Origin: Prescottella equi
GTDB taxonomy: Bacteria > Actinomycetota > Actinomycetes > Mycobacteriales > Mycobacteriaceae
Assembly (NCBI RefSeq): GCF_002094305.1
Contig: NZ_LWTX01000001.1
Coordinates: forward strand, 186,001 to 250,000
Length of the DNA stretch: 64,000 nt
Direction: 5' to 3'
Shown here one piece after another: positions 54,188 to 62,849 of this stretch; positions within the stretch are counted from its first letter, which is position 1; every line of letters starts with the position of its first letter. A program made the position numbers and the translations under genes. Below the pieces are notes generated by a model, which had not been told where the DNA came from, ran no database searches, and saw nothing but the letters and a program-made list of their open reading frames with translations.

Positions 54188-54902
54188 CGTGATCCTCGTC
54201 GTCCTCGAACGGAGTGGCGTCGCGTCCGCGGAGGACGATGTCGAAGCGGAACCCCAGTGCCCAGTCGGCCACGGTCGCGTCGTAGTCGAAGACGCTGACC
54301 ATCCGGTGCCGCGCCTCGGCGGGCACGGCGTTGTAGATGGGGTCCTGGAAGAACAGGGGATCGTCCGGGAAGTACATCTGCGTGACCAGGCGCTGGGTGA
54401 ACGCGGTGCCGAACAGTGAGAAGTGGATGTGCGACGGGCGCCACGCGTTGTCGTGGTTGCGCCACGGGTACGCACCGGGCTTGATCGTCGTGAACGTGTA
54501 GTGGCCGTCGGCGTCGGTGACGCAGCGACCCACTCCGTCGAAGTGCGGGTCGAGCGGTGCGGGCCAGTTGTCACCCGTATGGCGGTAGCGGCCGCCGGCG
54601 TTGGCCTGCCACACCTCGAGCAGGGTGTTCGGGACGGGTTTGCCGTTCGAGTCCAGCACGCGGCCGTGCACGACGATCCGCTGGCCCTGGGCTTCGCCGC
54701 CGTTCGCGATGGTCAGATCGGCGTCGCCGGCCTGGATGCGGTCCTCGCCGAACACCGGTCCGGTCAGTTCACCGAGGCGCTGCGGCAGCAACTTCAGGGG
54801 CTGCCGGGGACTGCGCAGACCGGTCGTCTTGTAGTCGGCGAAGTCGGGCGGGGCGTTCACGCCGGCGCCGAGCGGCCGGTACTGCGGGGGCAGATGGAGC
54901 AT
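54180..54902 (-). CDS. pcaH: protocatechuate 3,4-dioxygenase beta subunit
   Basis: A 240-residue protein with the four iron ligands of intradiol enzymes: Tyr106 (GGRYRHTGD), Tyr144 (PGAYPWRN), His158 and His160 (SHIHFS). The ATG at 54902 follows AAGAGG. It is the first gene of the pcaHGBLRF operon, divergent from pcaIJ across 178 bases. Confidence 0.94.
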   Translation of the reverse strand: MLHLPPQYRPLGAGVNAPPDFADYKTTGLRSPRQPLKLLPQRLGELTGPVFGEDRIQAGDADLTIANGGEAQGQRIVVHGRVLDSNGKPVPNTLLEVWQANAGGRYRHTGDNWPAPLDPHFDGVGRCVTDADGHYTFTTIKPGAYPWRNHDNAWRPSHIHFSLFGTAFTQRLVTQMYFPDDPLFFQDPIYNAVPAEARHRMVSVFDYDATVADWALGFRFDIVLRGRDATPFEDDEDHDD

Positions 54903-54945
54903 GAGAGACCTCTTCGGGGAACAGGGTGAGGGGGAACCGAATGCT

Positions 54946-55073
54946 GTTCGCAATGTGGACGATGTGACGCTATACGAACACGGTAGTGCGTCGGGTCGCT
55001 GCGATCAATGCCGAGCGGTGGCGTGTTCATGATGCGGACGGTGGTTCACATTACGTACGAAGCGTCGTATGCT
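54946..55073. promoter_or_regulatory. pcaH/pcaI divergent control region
   Basis: GTTCGCAAT at 54946-54954 repeats the left half of the palindrome at the AAHS/IclR promoter; a CGAAC half follows at 54975-54979. For pcaI, -35 TTCACA (55045-55050), a 17-base spacer and -10 TATGCT (55068-55073) lead to the ATG seven bases later. A palindrome, TACGA-AGCG-TCGTA (55056-55069), lies within that promoter, so a repressor bound there would block it. PcaR is the likely ligand-dependent regulator. Confidence 0.6.
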
Positions 55074-55080
55074 GGCCGCC

Positions 55081-55830
55081 ATGATGGACAAAGTCATTGC
55101 CACAGCGGCCGAGGCCGTCGCAGACGTGCCGGACGGCGCGACGATCGCCGTCGGCGGGTTCGGCCTGGTCGGAGTGCCGGAGATCCTCATCGGCGCGCTT
55201 CTCGACCAGGGCGCCACCGACCTCGAGACGGTGAGCAACAACTGTGGGACCGACGGCTTCGGTCTGGGTGTGCTGCTCGAGAAGGGCCGCATCCGACGAA
55301 CCATCAGTTCGTACGTGGGCGACAACAAGGAGTTCGCGCGCCAGTACCTGTCCGGTGAGCTCGAGGTGGAGCTGACGCCGCAGGGCACGCTCGCCGAGCG
55401 GTTGCGTGCCGGCGGCGCGGGCATCCCCGCGTTCTTCACTCCGGCCGGCGTCGGAACGCAGGTGGCCGAGGGCGGGCTGCCGCGCCGCTACGACGGCAAC
55501 GGCGGTGTCGCGGTCGCGAGCCCGGTCAAGGAGACCCGCGAGTTCGACGGCACGACCTACGTCATGGAGCGCGGCATCGCCGCCGACTACGCGCTCGTCC
55601 ACGCGTGGAAGGGCGACCGCCACGGCAACCTCGTGTACCGCCGCAGCGCGCGCAACTTCAACCCGCCCGCCGCGGCGTCGGGCCGGATCACCATCGCGCA
55701 GGTCGAGCACCTCGTCGAACCCGGCGAGCTGGACCCGGACCAGATTCACACCCCGGGCATCCACGTGCAGCGGGTGGTGCACGTGGGCAAGGTCAATGTC
55801 GGAATCGAGAAGCGAACGGTACGAGCATGA
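55081..55830 (+). CDS. pcaI: 3-oxoadipate CoA-transferase subunit A
   Basis: A 249-residue protein. [17 protein letters not shown] is the CoA-binding glycine loop, and [12 protein letters not shown] is conserved in PcaI. With PcaJ it moves CoA from succinyl-CoA to 3-oxoadipate. The start is ATG 55081 or the next codon, with a leaderless-type promoter and no ribosome site. Its stop overlaps the pcaJ start (ATGA). Confidence 0.93.
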   Translation: MMDKVIATAAEAVADVPDGATIAVGGFGLVGVPEILIGALLDQGATDLETVSNNCGTDGFGLGVLLEKGRIRRTISSYVGDNKEFARQYLSGELEVELTPQGTLAERLRAGGAGIPAFFTPAGVGTQVAEGGLPRRYDGNGGVAVASPVKETREFDGTTYVMERGIAADYALVHAWKGDRHGNLVYRRSARNFNPPAAASGRITIAQVEHLVEPGELDPDQIHTPGIHVQRVVHVGKVNVGIEKRTVRA

Positions 55831-56474
55831 CTCAGGCAATTGCGCAGAAGCTGACCCGCGAGCAGATGGCCGCCCGGGTCGCCCGGGAACTCGCCGACGG
55901 TCAGTACGTCAACCTCGGCATCGGCATGCCGACTCTGGTGCCGAACTACATTCCCGAGGACATCACCGTCGTGCTGCACTCCGAGAACGGAGTGCTCGGC
56001 GTGGGCCCGTACCCCACCGAGGACGAACTCGACCCCGAACTGATCAACGCGGGCAAGGAGACCGTCACGGTCCTGCCGGGCGCGTCGTACTTCGACTCGT
56101 CGCAGTCGTTCGGGATGATCCGCGGCGGTCAGGTGGACGTCGCCGTCCTCGGCGCGATGCAGGTCAGCGCCCGCGGTGATCTCGCCAACTGGATGATCCC
56201 CGGCCACATTGTCAAGGGCATGGGCGGTGCGATGGACCTCGTCCACGGCGCCAAGCGGGTGATCGTGATGATGGAACACGTCTCCAAGAAGGGCGAATCC
56301 AAGATCCTCGACGAGTGCACCCTGCCGCTCACCGGCAAGGGTTGCGTCCAGCGGATCATCACCGACATGGCCGTCCTCGACGTCACCGACGAGGGCTTGC
56401 GGCTGGTCGAGACGGCCCCCGGCATCGGCGTCGACGATGTGGTCGGTGCCACTGCGGCGAAGCTGCTGGTGTAG
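55827..56474 (+). CDS. pcaJ: 3-oxoadipate CoA-transferase subunit B
   Basis: A 215-residue protein. Glu53 in [10 protein letters not shown] is the residue that forms the covalent CoA ester, and [15 protein letters not shown] is typical. It forms the active enzyme with PcaI. A perfect hairpin follows 10 bases after the stop. Confidence 0.93.
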   Translation: MTQAIAQKLTREQMAARVARELADGQYVNLGIGMPTLVPNYIPEDITVVLHSENGVLGVGPYPTEDELDPELINAGKETVTVLPGASYFDSSQSFGMIRGGQVDVAVLGAMQVSARGDLANWMIPGHIVKGMGGAMDLVHGAKRVIVMMEHVSKKGESKILDECTLPLTGKGCVQRIITDMAVLDVTDEGLRLVETAPGIGVDDVVGATAAKLLV

Positions 56475-56484
56475 GCGGCTTCGC

Positions 56485-56534
56485 CGCCCGTGCGCCTTTT
56501 CGGTAGTTGCAGCTACCGAAAAGGCGCACGGGCG
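56485..56534. terminator. 22-base perfect hairpin between pcaJ and the NUDIX gene
   Basis: Arms at 56485-56506 and 56513-56534 match without error around a six-base loop, with runs of T and A inside the stem. The right arm contains the last seven codons and stop of the NUDIX gene. It should work in both directions. Confidence 0.88.
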
Positions 56535-57076
56535 CGGAGCGCCAGATGGTCGATCGTCTCCTTCTCGGCGCCTTCCGGCAGGTCGTCGAGCGGGAACCAG
56601 CGCAGATCCTGCGACTCGTCGCTGATGGTGATCGGTACCTCCGACGCCGGTCCGGGCGCGGTGACGAGGAAACGCAGATCGAGGTGGCGGGTGGGCACGC
56701 CCAGTGAGCACGTGATCGGGTGCGTGTGCGCGGACAGCATTCGCGGCTCGATACGCAGCCCCTCGATGCCGGACTCCTCGCGCGCCTCGCGCAGGGCCGC
56801 GTCGACGACGGTCTCGTCGCCGGGCTCGCAGTGCCCGCCGAGCTGGATCCACCGGCCCACCCGCGGGTGGAGTGTCAACAGAACGTGCCGTCCGTCCTCG
56901 TCCAGGACGAGCGACGACGCGGTGATGTGCCCGGGTGCGTGCGAGCGCAGGCAGCCGTCGGGTGCGGAGTCGAGAAACGCGAGCATCGTGTGCCGCAACG
57001 ACTCCGCGTCGTCGGAGTCCGCTTCCCAGTTCTGCAGCGCCTCGCGTGCGGACGCGTGCAGTGACCGCGCCGACAT
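56513..57076 (-). CDS. NUDIX hydrolase
   Basis: A 187-residue protein. The NUDIX box is GHCEPGDETVVDAALREARE followed by ESGI, with the metal-binding glutamates. The N-terminal 45 residues are helical. Its ATG directly follows the fbiB TAG with no gap. It may clean up a nucleotide linked to F420 synthesis, but the adjacency is the only evidence. The 3' end overlaps the terminator arm. Confidence 0.88.
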   Translation of the reverse strand: MSARSLHASAREALQNWEADSDDAESLRHTMLAFLDSAPDGCLRSHAPGHITASSLVLDEDGRHVLLTLHPRVGRWIQLGGHCEPGDETVVDAALREAREESGIEGLRIEPRMLSAHTHPITCSLGVPTRHLDLRFLVTAPGPASEVPITISDESQDLRWFPLDDLPEGAEKETIDHLALRARAPFR

Positions 57077-58444
57077 CTACAGCTCCACGAGGGCGTCGCC
57101 CGGCGCGACCGGCTTGCGGGGCGTCAGCGGCTGCACCGGATGTCCCACCGCGATCGCGCCCAGGGGCTTCCAGTCGTCGGGAAGGTCGAGCTCGGCCCGG
57201 ACGGTGTCGGCCGCGAAGATCGTCGAACCGATCCAGCAGCTGCCGAGGCCACGGGTCGCGAGCGAGACCAGCAGACCCTGTACCGCCGCGCCGACCGCGA
57301 CGGTGAACATCGTCGACTCGGCACGGGTACGGCGCTCGTCGGGGTAGTCGTGTGCGCCGTCGGGCACGCAGAACGGGATCACGACCTCGGGTGCGCGGAA
57401 GAGGATGTCGCCGCGGCGAACTCGACGTTCGATCCACTCGGCGCTCAATCCGTCGGCGGCGAGGTCGTCGCGCCAGCGCTGCTGCAGCGCGTCGAGCAGG
57501 CGGCCGCGGACGTCACGGCTGCGCAGCCACACGAACCGCACCGGCCGGGTGTGATGCGGTGCGGGTGCGGTCAGCGCTTCCGCGATCGAGTCCCGCAGTG
57601 CGTCGGGGTCGACGACGTCGTGGGAGAACTCACGCACCGACCGGCGCAGCAGCAACGCCTCGCGGCGACCCATCTCCACCGACTCCGCGGTGCCGAGCCA
57701 GAACAGGTCCTCGGGTCCGCGGCGGATCAGCTTCTCGGCGGCCGACCCGTCGTCTTCGAGACCCAGCCCCCGGACGACCGCGACGGGCACTCCACCGAGC
57801 TTGCCCTTCACGAGATCGCCTGCCGCCGCGATCTCGTCGGCGACCGCGACCTCCGTCACGAACAGTTCGTTGCCCTGGCCGTCGACCGCACCGGCGTACG
57901 CGTGCAGGACCGGCACACCCGAGGCCCCGATCGCGGCGTCGATCTGGCCGATGCGCCACGCCCGTCCCATCGTGTCCGTGACGACGACGGCGACGTCGAC
58001 GCCCAGACGGGACTCGATGTCGGACCGCAACTTTCGGGCACTGCCGTCCGGGTCCTCGGGCAGCAGCGCCAATTCGGCGCCGTCCACGTTCGAGCCGTCG
58101 ATGCCCGACGCCGCCTGCACGATGCCCAGTCGGTTCTCGGTGATGAGAGTGCGCCCCTTGCGGGCCACCACCCGGACTGCCTCCTGGTCGACGAGGCGCC
58201 GCCTGGCAGCGTCCCGCTCGTCGGGGTCGGTGGGGGAGGCCACGATCCGGCCCTCGACCTTCGAGAACACCTTGCTGGTCACGACGAGAACGTCGCCGTC
58301 GGCGAGCCACGGTGCCGCCTCCGCGATCGCGCCGGCCAGGTCGTCGCCGGGCCGGAACTCGGGAAGCCCGGTGACGGGCACGATCTCGATCGCCCGACCG
58401 GCGCCGTGATCGCGCACGCTCGCAGGCTCACTCCGGTCGTTCAC
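57077..58444 (-). CDS. fbiB: coenzyme F420:L-glutamate ligase
   Basis: A 455-residue bifunctional protein. The N-terminal CofE-like domain (about 20-260) adds glutamates to F420-0 using GTP. The C-terminal nitroreductase-fold domain (about 265-455) contains [20 protein letters not shown] and is involved in reducing the dehydro precursor. The GTG at 58444 overlaps the fbiA stop (GTGA). Length agrees with the 448 residues of M. tuberculosis FbiB. Confidence 0.92.
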   Translation of the reverse strand: MNDRSEPASVRDHGAGRAIEIVPVTGLPEFRPGDDLAGAIAEAAPWLADGDVLVVTSKVFSKVEGRIVASPTDPDERDAARRRLVDQEAVRVVARKGRTLITENRLGIVQAASGIDGSNVDGAELALLPEDPDGSARKLRSDIESRLGVDVAVVVTDTMGRAWRIGQIDAAIGASGVPVLHAYAGAVDGQGNELFVTEVAVADEIAAAGDLVKGKLGGVPVAVVRGLGLEDDGSAAEKLIRRGPEDLFWLGTAESVEMGRREALLLRRSVREFSHDVVDPDALRDSIAEALTAPAPHHTRPVRFVWLRSRDVRGRLLDALQQRWRDDLAADGLSAEWIERRVRRGDILFRAPEVVIPFCVPDGAHDYPDERRTRAESTMFTVAVGAAVQGLLVSLATRGLGSCWIGSTIFAADTVRAELDLPDDWKPLGAIAVGHPVQPLTPRKPVAPGDALVEL

Positions 58445-59436
58445 AGGCTCACTCCGGCCACGTCGAAGGCGGCGCGGACCATCTCGGCCGTGGCCTCGGG
58501 GTCGGTCATCAGCAGGGGGACGCTGCGGACCTCGACGCCGGGGACGTCGGCCCGGTCGGTGGAGTGCACGAGCCAGCCGTCGAGGATTCCGGTACCCGAA
58601 CGTGCACCGTAGTGGCGGCCGATCGCTTCGGCGGAGGTCTCCACGCCGATCACCTCGAGACACTCGTCCGCCATGCCGCGCAACGGCTTTCCGTCGATGA
58701 CGGGCGACAGTCCCACGATCTTCGCCTTGGTGGTGCGCAGTGCGCCGCGGATCCCGGGGACGGCGAGAACGGCGCCGATGCTCACGACCGGATTCGACGG
58801 CGCGAGTAGCACGACGTCCGCGGACTCGATCGCCTCGAGGACTCCGGGGGCCGGCTTCGCCTGCTCCGCACCGATGTACGCGAAGCTGTGCGTGGGAACC
58901 TGGGCGCGGTACCGGACCCACCATTCCTGGAAGTGGATCGCCTTCTGCTGCTCGCCGGTGGGATCCTCGGGGTCGGTGATGACGACGTGGGTCTCGCTGC
59001 GGTCGTCGCTGACCGGCAACAGCGAGACACCGGGCTGCCAACGCCTGCAGAGGGCTTCGGTGACGGCCGAGAGCGGGTAGCCGACCCGCAGCATCTGGCT
59101 GCGGATGAGGTGCGTGGCGATGTCGCGATCGCCGAGTCCGAACCAGTCGGGCTGGGCGCCGTACGCCGCGAGTTCCTCTTTGGCATTCCAGGTTTCGCCG
59201 ACGTGACCCCAGCCACGTTCCGGGTCGATACCCCCGCCGAGGGTGTACATGCACGTGTCGAGATCGGGGCAGATACGCAGCCCGTGCATCCAGACGTCGT
59301 CACCCACGTTGACGATCGCCGTGATCTCGTGATCGGACGACGCGTCCGGCGTCGCCGAGTCGTCGCCGAGCAGATTTCGAACACCTTGGAGGAAACGGGC
59401 CCCTCCGACGCCGCCAACCAATACAGTCACCTTCAC
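58441..59436 (-). CDS. fbiA: 2-phospho-L-lactate (or phosphoenolpyruvyl) transferase
   Basis: A 331-residue protein. [17 protein letters not shown] at the start and [11 protein letters not shown] in the middle are FbiA/CofD signatures. It moves the phosphoenolpyruvyl or lactyl group onto the deazaflavin Fo in F420 synthesis. It starts with GTG, seven bases after a TAGGCT -10 element, so it is probably leaderless. Confidence 0.93.
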   Translation of the reverse strand: MKVTVLVGGVGGARFLQGVRNLLGDDSATPDASSDHEITAIVNVGDDVWMHGLRICPDLDTCMYTLGGGIDPERGWGHVGETWNAKEELAAYGAQPDWFGLGDRDIATHLIRSQMLRVGYPLSAVTEALCRRWQPGVSLLPVSDDRSETHVVITDPEDPTGEQQKAIHFQEWWVRYRAQVPTHSFAYIGAEQAKPAPGVLEAIESADVVLLAPSNPVVSIGAVLAVPGIRGALRTTKAKIVGLSPVIDGKPLRGMADECLEVIGVETSAEAIGRHYGARSGTGILDGWLVHSTDRADVPGVEVRSVPLLMTDPEATAEMVRAAFDVAGVSL

Positions 59437-59443
59437 AACCCGA

Positions 59444-59449
59444 AGCCTA
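59444..59449 (-). promoter_or_regulatory. -10 element for fbiA
   Basis: TAGGCT on the minus strand, seven bases before the GTG start. Confidence 0.5.
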
Positions 59450-59548
59450 TGCGTTGTCGCTCAGTGCTGATCGAGGCTGTCTCATCGAACCGGGTTCTAC
59501 CACGCTGTGCGATGGGGCGCGGATAGTAAACGACTTTTCCCGTTCAGC

Positions 59549-59577
59549 TTGACCCGACACGCCAGGGCATGTCTAAT
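59549..59577 (+). promoter_or_regulatory. promoter upstream of whiB2
   Basis: TTGACC (59549-59554), a 17-base spacer and TCTAAT (59572-59577) fit a sigma-70 type promoter. The transcription start would be near 59584, giving a whiB2 leader of about 160 bases. No other signal was seen in 59450-59548. Confidence 0.55.
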
Positions 59578-59584
59578 CACATGT

Positions 59585-59722
59585 ATGTCATTCCAGGTTC
59601 GAGGGGCGAGTTCATCTGGAGCGGCTGTCGGTTCGAACCATCGTTCGGGCCGTTGCACGGGTAGCCCTCGAGGCGAGAACGGCGTGATTTCCATCGAGAT
59701 CGATCGACTAATTCTGCGCTAG
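59585..59722 (+). CDS. possible leaderless upstream ORF in the whiB2 leader
   Basis: A 45-codon frame (MSFQVRGASSSGAAVGSNHR and onward, ending DRLILR) starts seven bases after the -10 element, the spacing used by leaderless genes here. It ends 23 bases before whiB2. There is no known domain. A second short frame starts at 59581. Either may be chance. Confidence 0.3.
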   Translation: MSFQVRGASSSGAAVGSNHRSGRCTGSPRGENGVISIEIDRLILR

Positions 59723-59745
59723 AACACAGGTGGGGAGGCGGAGCG

Positions 59746-60150
59746 ATGCAGTACCAGCAGTACGAGTACCGGCAGTATGAGTTCGACACTCCTCTGAGCG
59801 TTGTCGACGACGAGCCGCAGGCCGATTCGGACGCACATGTGTCGCTCGGCGACGCCGTCGACTTCGAACTCGGCGTGACCGTCCCGCAGCTCAGTCTGAT
59901 CCCGGGACTCGACGCGATGGTCGACCCGGCCGAGGAACAGTGGCAGGACCGGGCGCTGTGCGCGCAGACCGACCCCGAGGCGTTCTTCCCCGAGAAGGGC
60001 GGATCGACGCGTGAGGCCAAGCGCATCTGCCTCGGGTGCGAGGTGCGGGGCGAATGCCTCGAGTACGCACTCGCCAACGACGAGCGCTTCGGTATCTGGG
60101 GCGGGCTGTCGGAACGCGAACGCCGGCGCCTCAAGCGCGGCATCATCTGA
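59746..60150 (+). CDS. whiB2: WhiB2 transcription factor
   Basis: A 134-residue WhiB protein. Four cysteines (72, 95, 98 and 104) bind the [4Fe-4S] cluster; GIWGGLSERERRRLKRG is the conserved turn and basic tail. The N-terminal 60 residues are acidic and tyrosine/glutamine-rich. WhiB2 (WhmD) controls septation and division in mycobacteria. The ATG at 59746 has GGGGAGGCGGAG before it. A long leader suggests post-transcriptional control. Confidence 0.93.
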   Translation: MQYQQYEYRQYEFDTPLSVVDDEPQADSDAHVSLGDAVDFELGVTVPQLSLIPGLDAMVDPAEEQWQDRALCAQTDPEAFFPEKGGSTREAKRICLGCEVRGECLEYALANDERFGIWGGLSERERRRLKRGII

Positions 60151-60157
60151 CGATTCG

Positions 60158-60649
60158 TTACTCGTCGGCTCCCGGCAGATCGGGGTCGATCACTTCGGGG
60201 TCCACGCCGAGATAGGTGGACACCTGCTCCACCAGGACGTCGTGCACCAAGTCTTCGAGGTCCTGAGGATCCTTGGCGCGCAATTCGATCGGGCGCCGGA
60301 ACAGGACGATGCGTGCGCGCGTCGCCGTCCCGCGCCGATCGATGCCCGCGGGGATGAGACGCGACAGCGGCACCGGTCCGTCTGCGACGACTTCCGGTGG
60401 CCAGTTCACCGAATCCGGGTCGATGGCGCGAATACGCGGCACTTCGTCGACCGCGATGTCCAGCTTGGTGAGGCGGTCGTGCCATCGTGCATCGATCGGC
60501 TCGAAAGCTCCCAGCACCAACTGGTCGAACTTCTCCGCGCGGGTGCGCGCTGCCGGCAGATCCGGCGGGAACAGCGGTCCCCGGATGCCGCGGCCCCGGC
60601 GCGCGACCGAGCGCGACGTCAGCGGGCGAGGGCGACGAGATCTGGCCAT
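60158..60649 (-). CDS. metallopeptidase-family protein without the zinc motif, Rv3259-like
   Basis: A 163-residue protein. A basic N-terminus of about 25 residues is followed by a zincin-like domain, including LDIAVDEVPRI and TRARIVLFRRPIELRA. The place where active relatives have HExxH reads DLVHDVLVEQVSTYLG, with only one His, so peptidase activity is doubtful. The M. tuberculosis orthologue, recalled from memory, looks the same. It converges with whiB2. Confidence 0.8.
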   Translation of the reverse strand: MARSRRPRPLTSRSVARRGRGIRGPLFPPDLPAARTRAEKFDQLVLGAFEPIDARWHDRLTKLDIAVDEVPRIRAIDPDSVNWPPEVVADGPVPLSRLIPAGIDRRGTATRARIVLFRRPIELRAKDPQDLEDLVHDVLVEQVSTYLGVDPEVIDPDLPGADE

Positions 60650-60780
60650 GCCGTGGAGATTACCGCGACCGCCGAACCGCACCCCTGGACGCCGCCGGTG
60701 ACCTGTGGCACGGACGCGTGCGAGCAGTCCCGGAATCGCTTCCTCGGTGTGTCCGAGTATGCCAACCGGACACATGGGGT

Positions 60781-60786
60781 TAGTCT
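60781..60786 (+). promoter_or_regulatory. -10 element for the DUF3499 gene
   Basis: TAGTCT lies eight bases before the GTG at 60795, which supports that start as a leaderless one. Confidence 0.4.
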
Positions 60787-60794
60787 CCTTGCTT

Positions 60795-61193
60795 GTGAGA
60801 TCACTGCGTCGATGCTGCCGGCCTGGGTGCAAGAACCCTGCTGTCGCCACCTTGACGTACGTGTACTCGGATTCCACCGCCGTCGTGGGTCCGCTGGCCA
60901 CGGTGGCAGAGCCGCACTCGTGGGACCTGTGCGAGACCCACGCGTCGCGCATCACCGCCCCCAAGGGCTGGGAACTCGTGCGTTACGAGGGCGGTTTCTC
61001 GTCCAGCACACCCGACGAGGACGATCTCACCGCGCTGGCCGAAGCGGTCCGCGAGGCCGGCCTGGGGGAGCGCCCCCGCACCGACGACGGCTCGCCGGAG
61101 TCCCGGTCCGGTGCTTCGGTGCCGTCGGCGCCGCCCACGGTGCGGACCGGTCGGCGCGGTCATCTGCGCGTCTTACCCGACCCCGCCAACTGA
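60795..61193 (+). CDS. DUF3499 protein, Rv3258c-like
   Basis: A 132-residue protein. CCRPGCKNPAVATLTYVYSD near the start and DLCETHASRITAPKGWELVR contain paired cysteines and a histidine that may bind zinc. The C-terminal 50 residues are polar. The family is confined to actinobacteria and of unknown function, and lies between whiB2 and the phosphomannomutase in mycobacteria too. GTG 60795 is the likely start; an ATG at 60774 is in frame. Confidence 0.8.
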   Translation: MRSLRRCCRPGCKNPAVATLTYVYSDSTAVVGPLATVAEPHSWDLCETHASRITAPKGWELVRYEGGFSSSTPDEDDLTALAEAVREAGLGERPRTDDGSPESRSGASVPSAPPTVRTGRRGHLRVLPDPAN

Positions 61194-61382
61194 TCCGTCC
61201 CGGCGCGCGACAGCGCCCTCGGCGACCGCCGTTCTCCGCTCGGAGGCCTACCACGCGCCCGGCGCTGCCGCTCGGGAGGCGAACCCGGCACGGTCCCCAC
61301 TAGGCTCGGTGATCGACCCGGTGGACGAATCGGCCCGAAAAGCCCCGTCTGTCGCATCTACGAACAGCAGGAGTAACCAGCA

Positions 61383-62765
61383 GTGGCTCGATCCGTCGAA
61401 TCCGTGAATGCCGTGATCAAGGCCTACGACGTGCGTGGTGTCGTCGGCGAGCAGATCGATGTCGAGTTCGTCCGCGACGTCGGTGCCTCGTTCGCTCGGC
61501 TGGTCCGCGACGAGGCGACCGGCATCGCGCCGGTGACCCGCGTCGCGATCGGACACGACATGCGCGCATCGTCACCCGAACTGTCCCGGGCGTTCGCGGA
61601 AGGCGTCGTCGGGCAGGGCCTCGACGTCGTGCACATCGGGCTCGCGTCGACCGACCAGCTCTACTTCGCCTCCGGCATCCTCGACTGCCCCGGTGCGATG
61701 TTCACCGCCAGCCACAATCCGGCGAAGTACAACGGCATCAAGCTGTGTCGCGCGGGCGCCAGGCCGGTGGGGCAGGACACCGGTCTCGCCGTCATCGCAC
61801 GTGAGGTCGCGGAGGGTGTGCCCGCGTACGACGGAGACGCGGGCACGGTGTCCGAGCAGGACGTGCTCGCCGAGTACGCGAGCTTCGTCCGCGGCCTGGT
61901 GGAACTGGCCGACCTTCGGCCGCTGAAGATCGCCGTCGACGCCGGCAACGGCATGGGCGGCCATACGGTCCCGGCGGTGTTCGATCCCATGCCCGTCACG
62001 GTGCTGCCGCTGTACTTCGAGCTCGACGGCACCTTCCCCAACCACGAGGCGAACCCCCTGGATCCGGCCAACCTGGTCGACCTGCAGAAGTTCGTGCGCG
62101 AGACGGGCGCCGACATCGGGCTGGCCTTCGACGGCGACGCCGACCGGTGCTTCGTGGTCGACGAGAAGGGCGACCCGGTCTCGCCGTCGGCGGTGACGGC
62201 GCTGGTCGCCGATCGCGAGCTGGCGAAGGAGCCCGGCGCCACGATCATCCACAACCTCATCACGTCGCGTTTCGTGCCGGAACTCGTCGAGAAGCTCGGC
62301 GGCACGGCCGTTCGCACCCGTGTCGGCCACTCCTTCATCAAGCAGCAGATGGCCGAGACCGGCGCGGTGTTCGGTGGCGAGCACTCGGCGCACTACTACT
62401 TCCGTGAGTTCTGGGGCGCCGACTCCGGCATGCTCGCGGCACTGCACGTCCTCGCCGCCCTCGGTGAGCAGGAGCGGCCGCTGTCGGAGCTGATGGCGTC
62501 GTACGAGGGATACGCCGCGTCCGGCGAGATCAACTCGACCGTCGCGGACGCGTCCGAGCGCACCGAGGCCGTCCTCGCGCAGTTCGCGGACCGCACGGTC
62601 TCCGTGGATCGTCTCGACGGCGTCACCGTCGACCTGGGTGACGGTGCCTGGTTCAACCTGCGCGCCTCCAACACCGAGCCGCTGCTGCGATTGAACGTGG
62701 AGGCCCGCACGTCCGCCGACGTGGACGCGCTCGTCACCGAGATCCTGGGAACGGTCCGCGCCTAG
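61383..62765 (+). CDS. phosphomannomutase/phosphoglucomutase
   Basis: A 460-residue phosphohexomutase. The phosphoserine is Ser110 in TASHNPAKYNG, the metal loop is AFDGDADRCFVVDE, the sugar loop is GGEHSAHYYF and the phosphate loop is RASNTEPLLRLNVEA. It interconverts mannose 6-phosphate and mannose 1-phosphate, feeding ManC. The GTG at 61383 follows CAGGAG. It corresponds to Rv3257c. Confidence 0.93.
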   Translation: MARSVESVNAVIKAYDVRGVVGEQIDVEFVRDVGASFARLVRDEATGIAPVTRVAIGHDMRASSPELSRAFAEGVVGQGLDVVHIGLASTDQLYFASGILDCPGAMFTASHNPAKYNGIKLCRAGARPVGQDTGLAVIAREVAEGVPAYDGDAGTVSEQDVLAEYASFVRGLVELADLRPLKIAVDAGNGMGGHTVPAVFDPMPVTVLPLYFELDGTFPNHEANPLDPANLVDLQKFVRETGADIGLAFDGDADRCFVVDEKGDPVSPSAVTALVADRELAKEPGATIIHNLITSRFVPELVEKLGGTAVRTRVGHSFIKQQMAETGAVFGGEHSAHYYFREFWGADSGMLAALHVLAALGEQERPLSELMASYEGYAASGEINSTVADASERTEAVLAQFADRTVSVDRLDGVTVDLGDGAWFNLRASNTEPLLRLNVEARTSADVDALVTEILGTVRA

Positions 62766-62849
62766 AACGTCGATTGCTGGGATACTCGATTCACCTGGAC
62801 TCGTCGGGGGGACAGGGTTGAGTGGGAGTGAAAGGGAGGTGTGTTCGCC

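Noticed and set aside
32707-56474. Recent mobile element or genomic island with attachment sites
   Set aside because: No integrase, transposase, tRNA or flanking direct repeat was seen, and the base composition and coupling look like the surrounding chromosome.
60011-61303. 430-codon frame spanning whiB2, the metallopeptidase-like gene and DUF3499
   Set aside because: It crosses three recognised genes in other frames and is compositionally a shadow.
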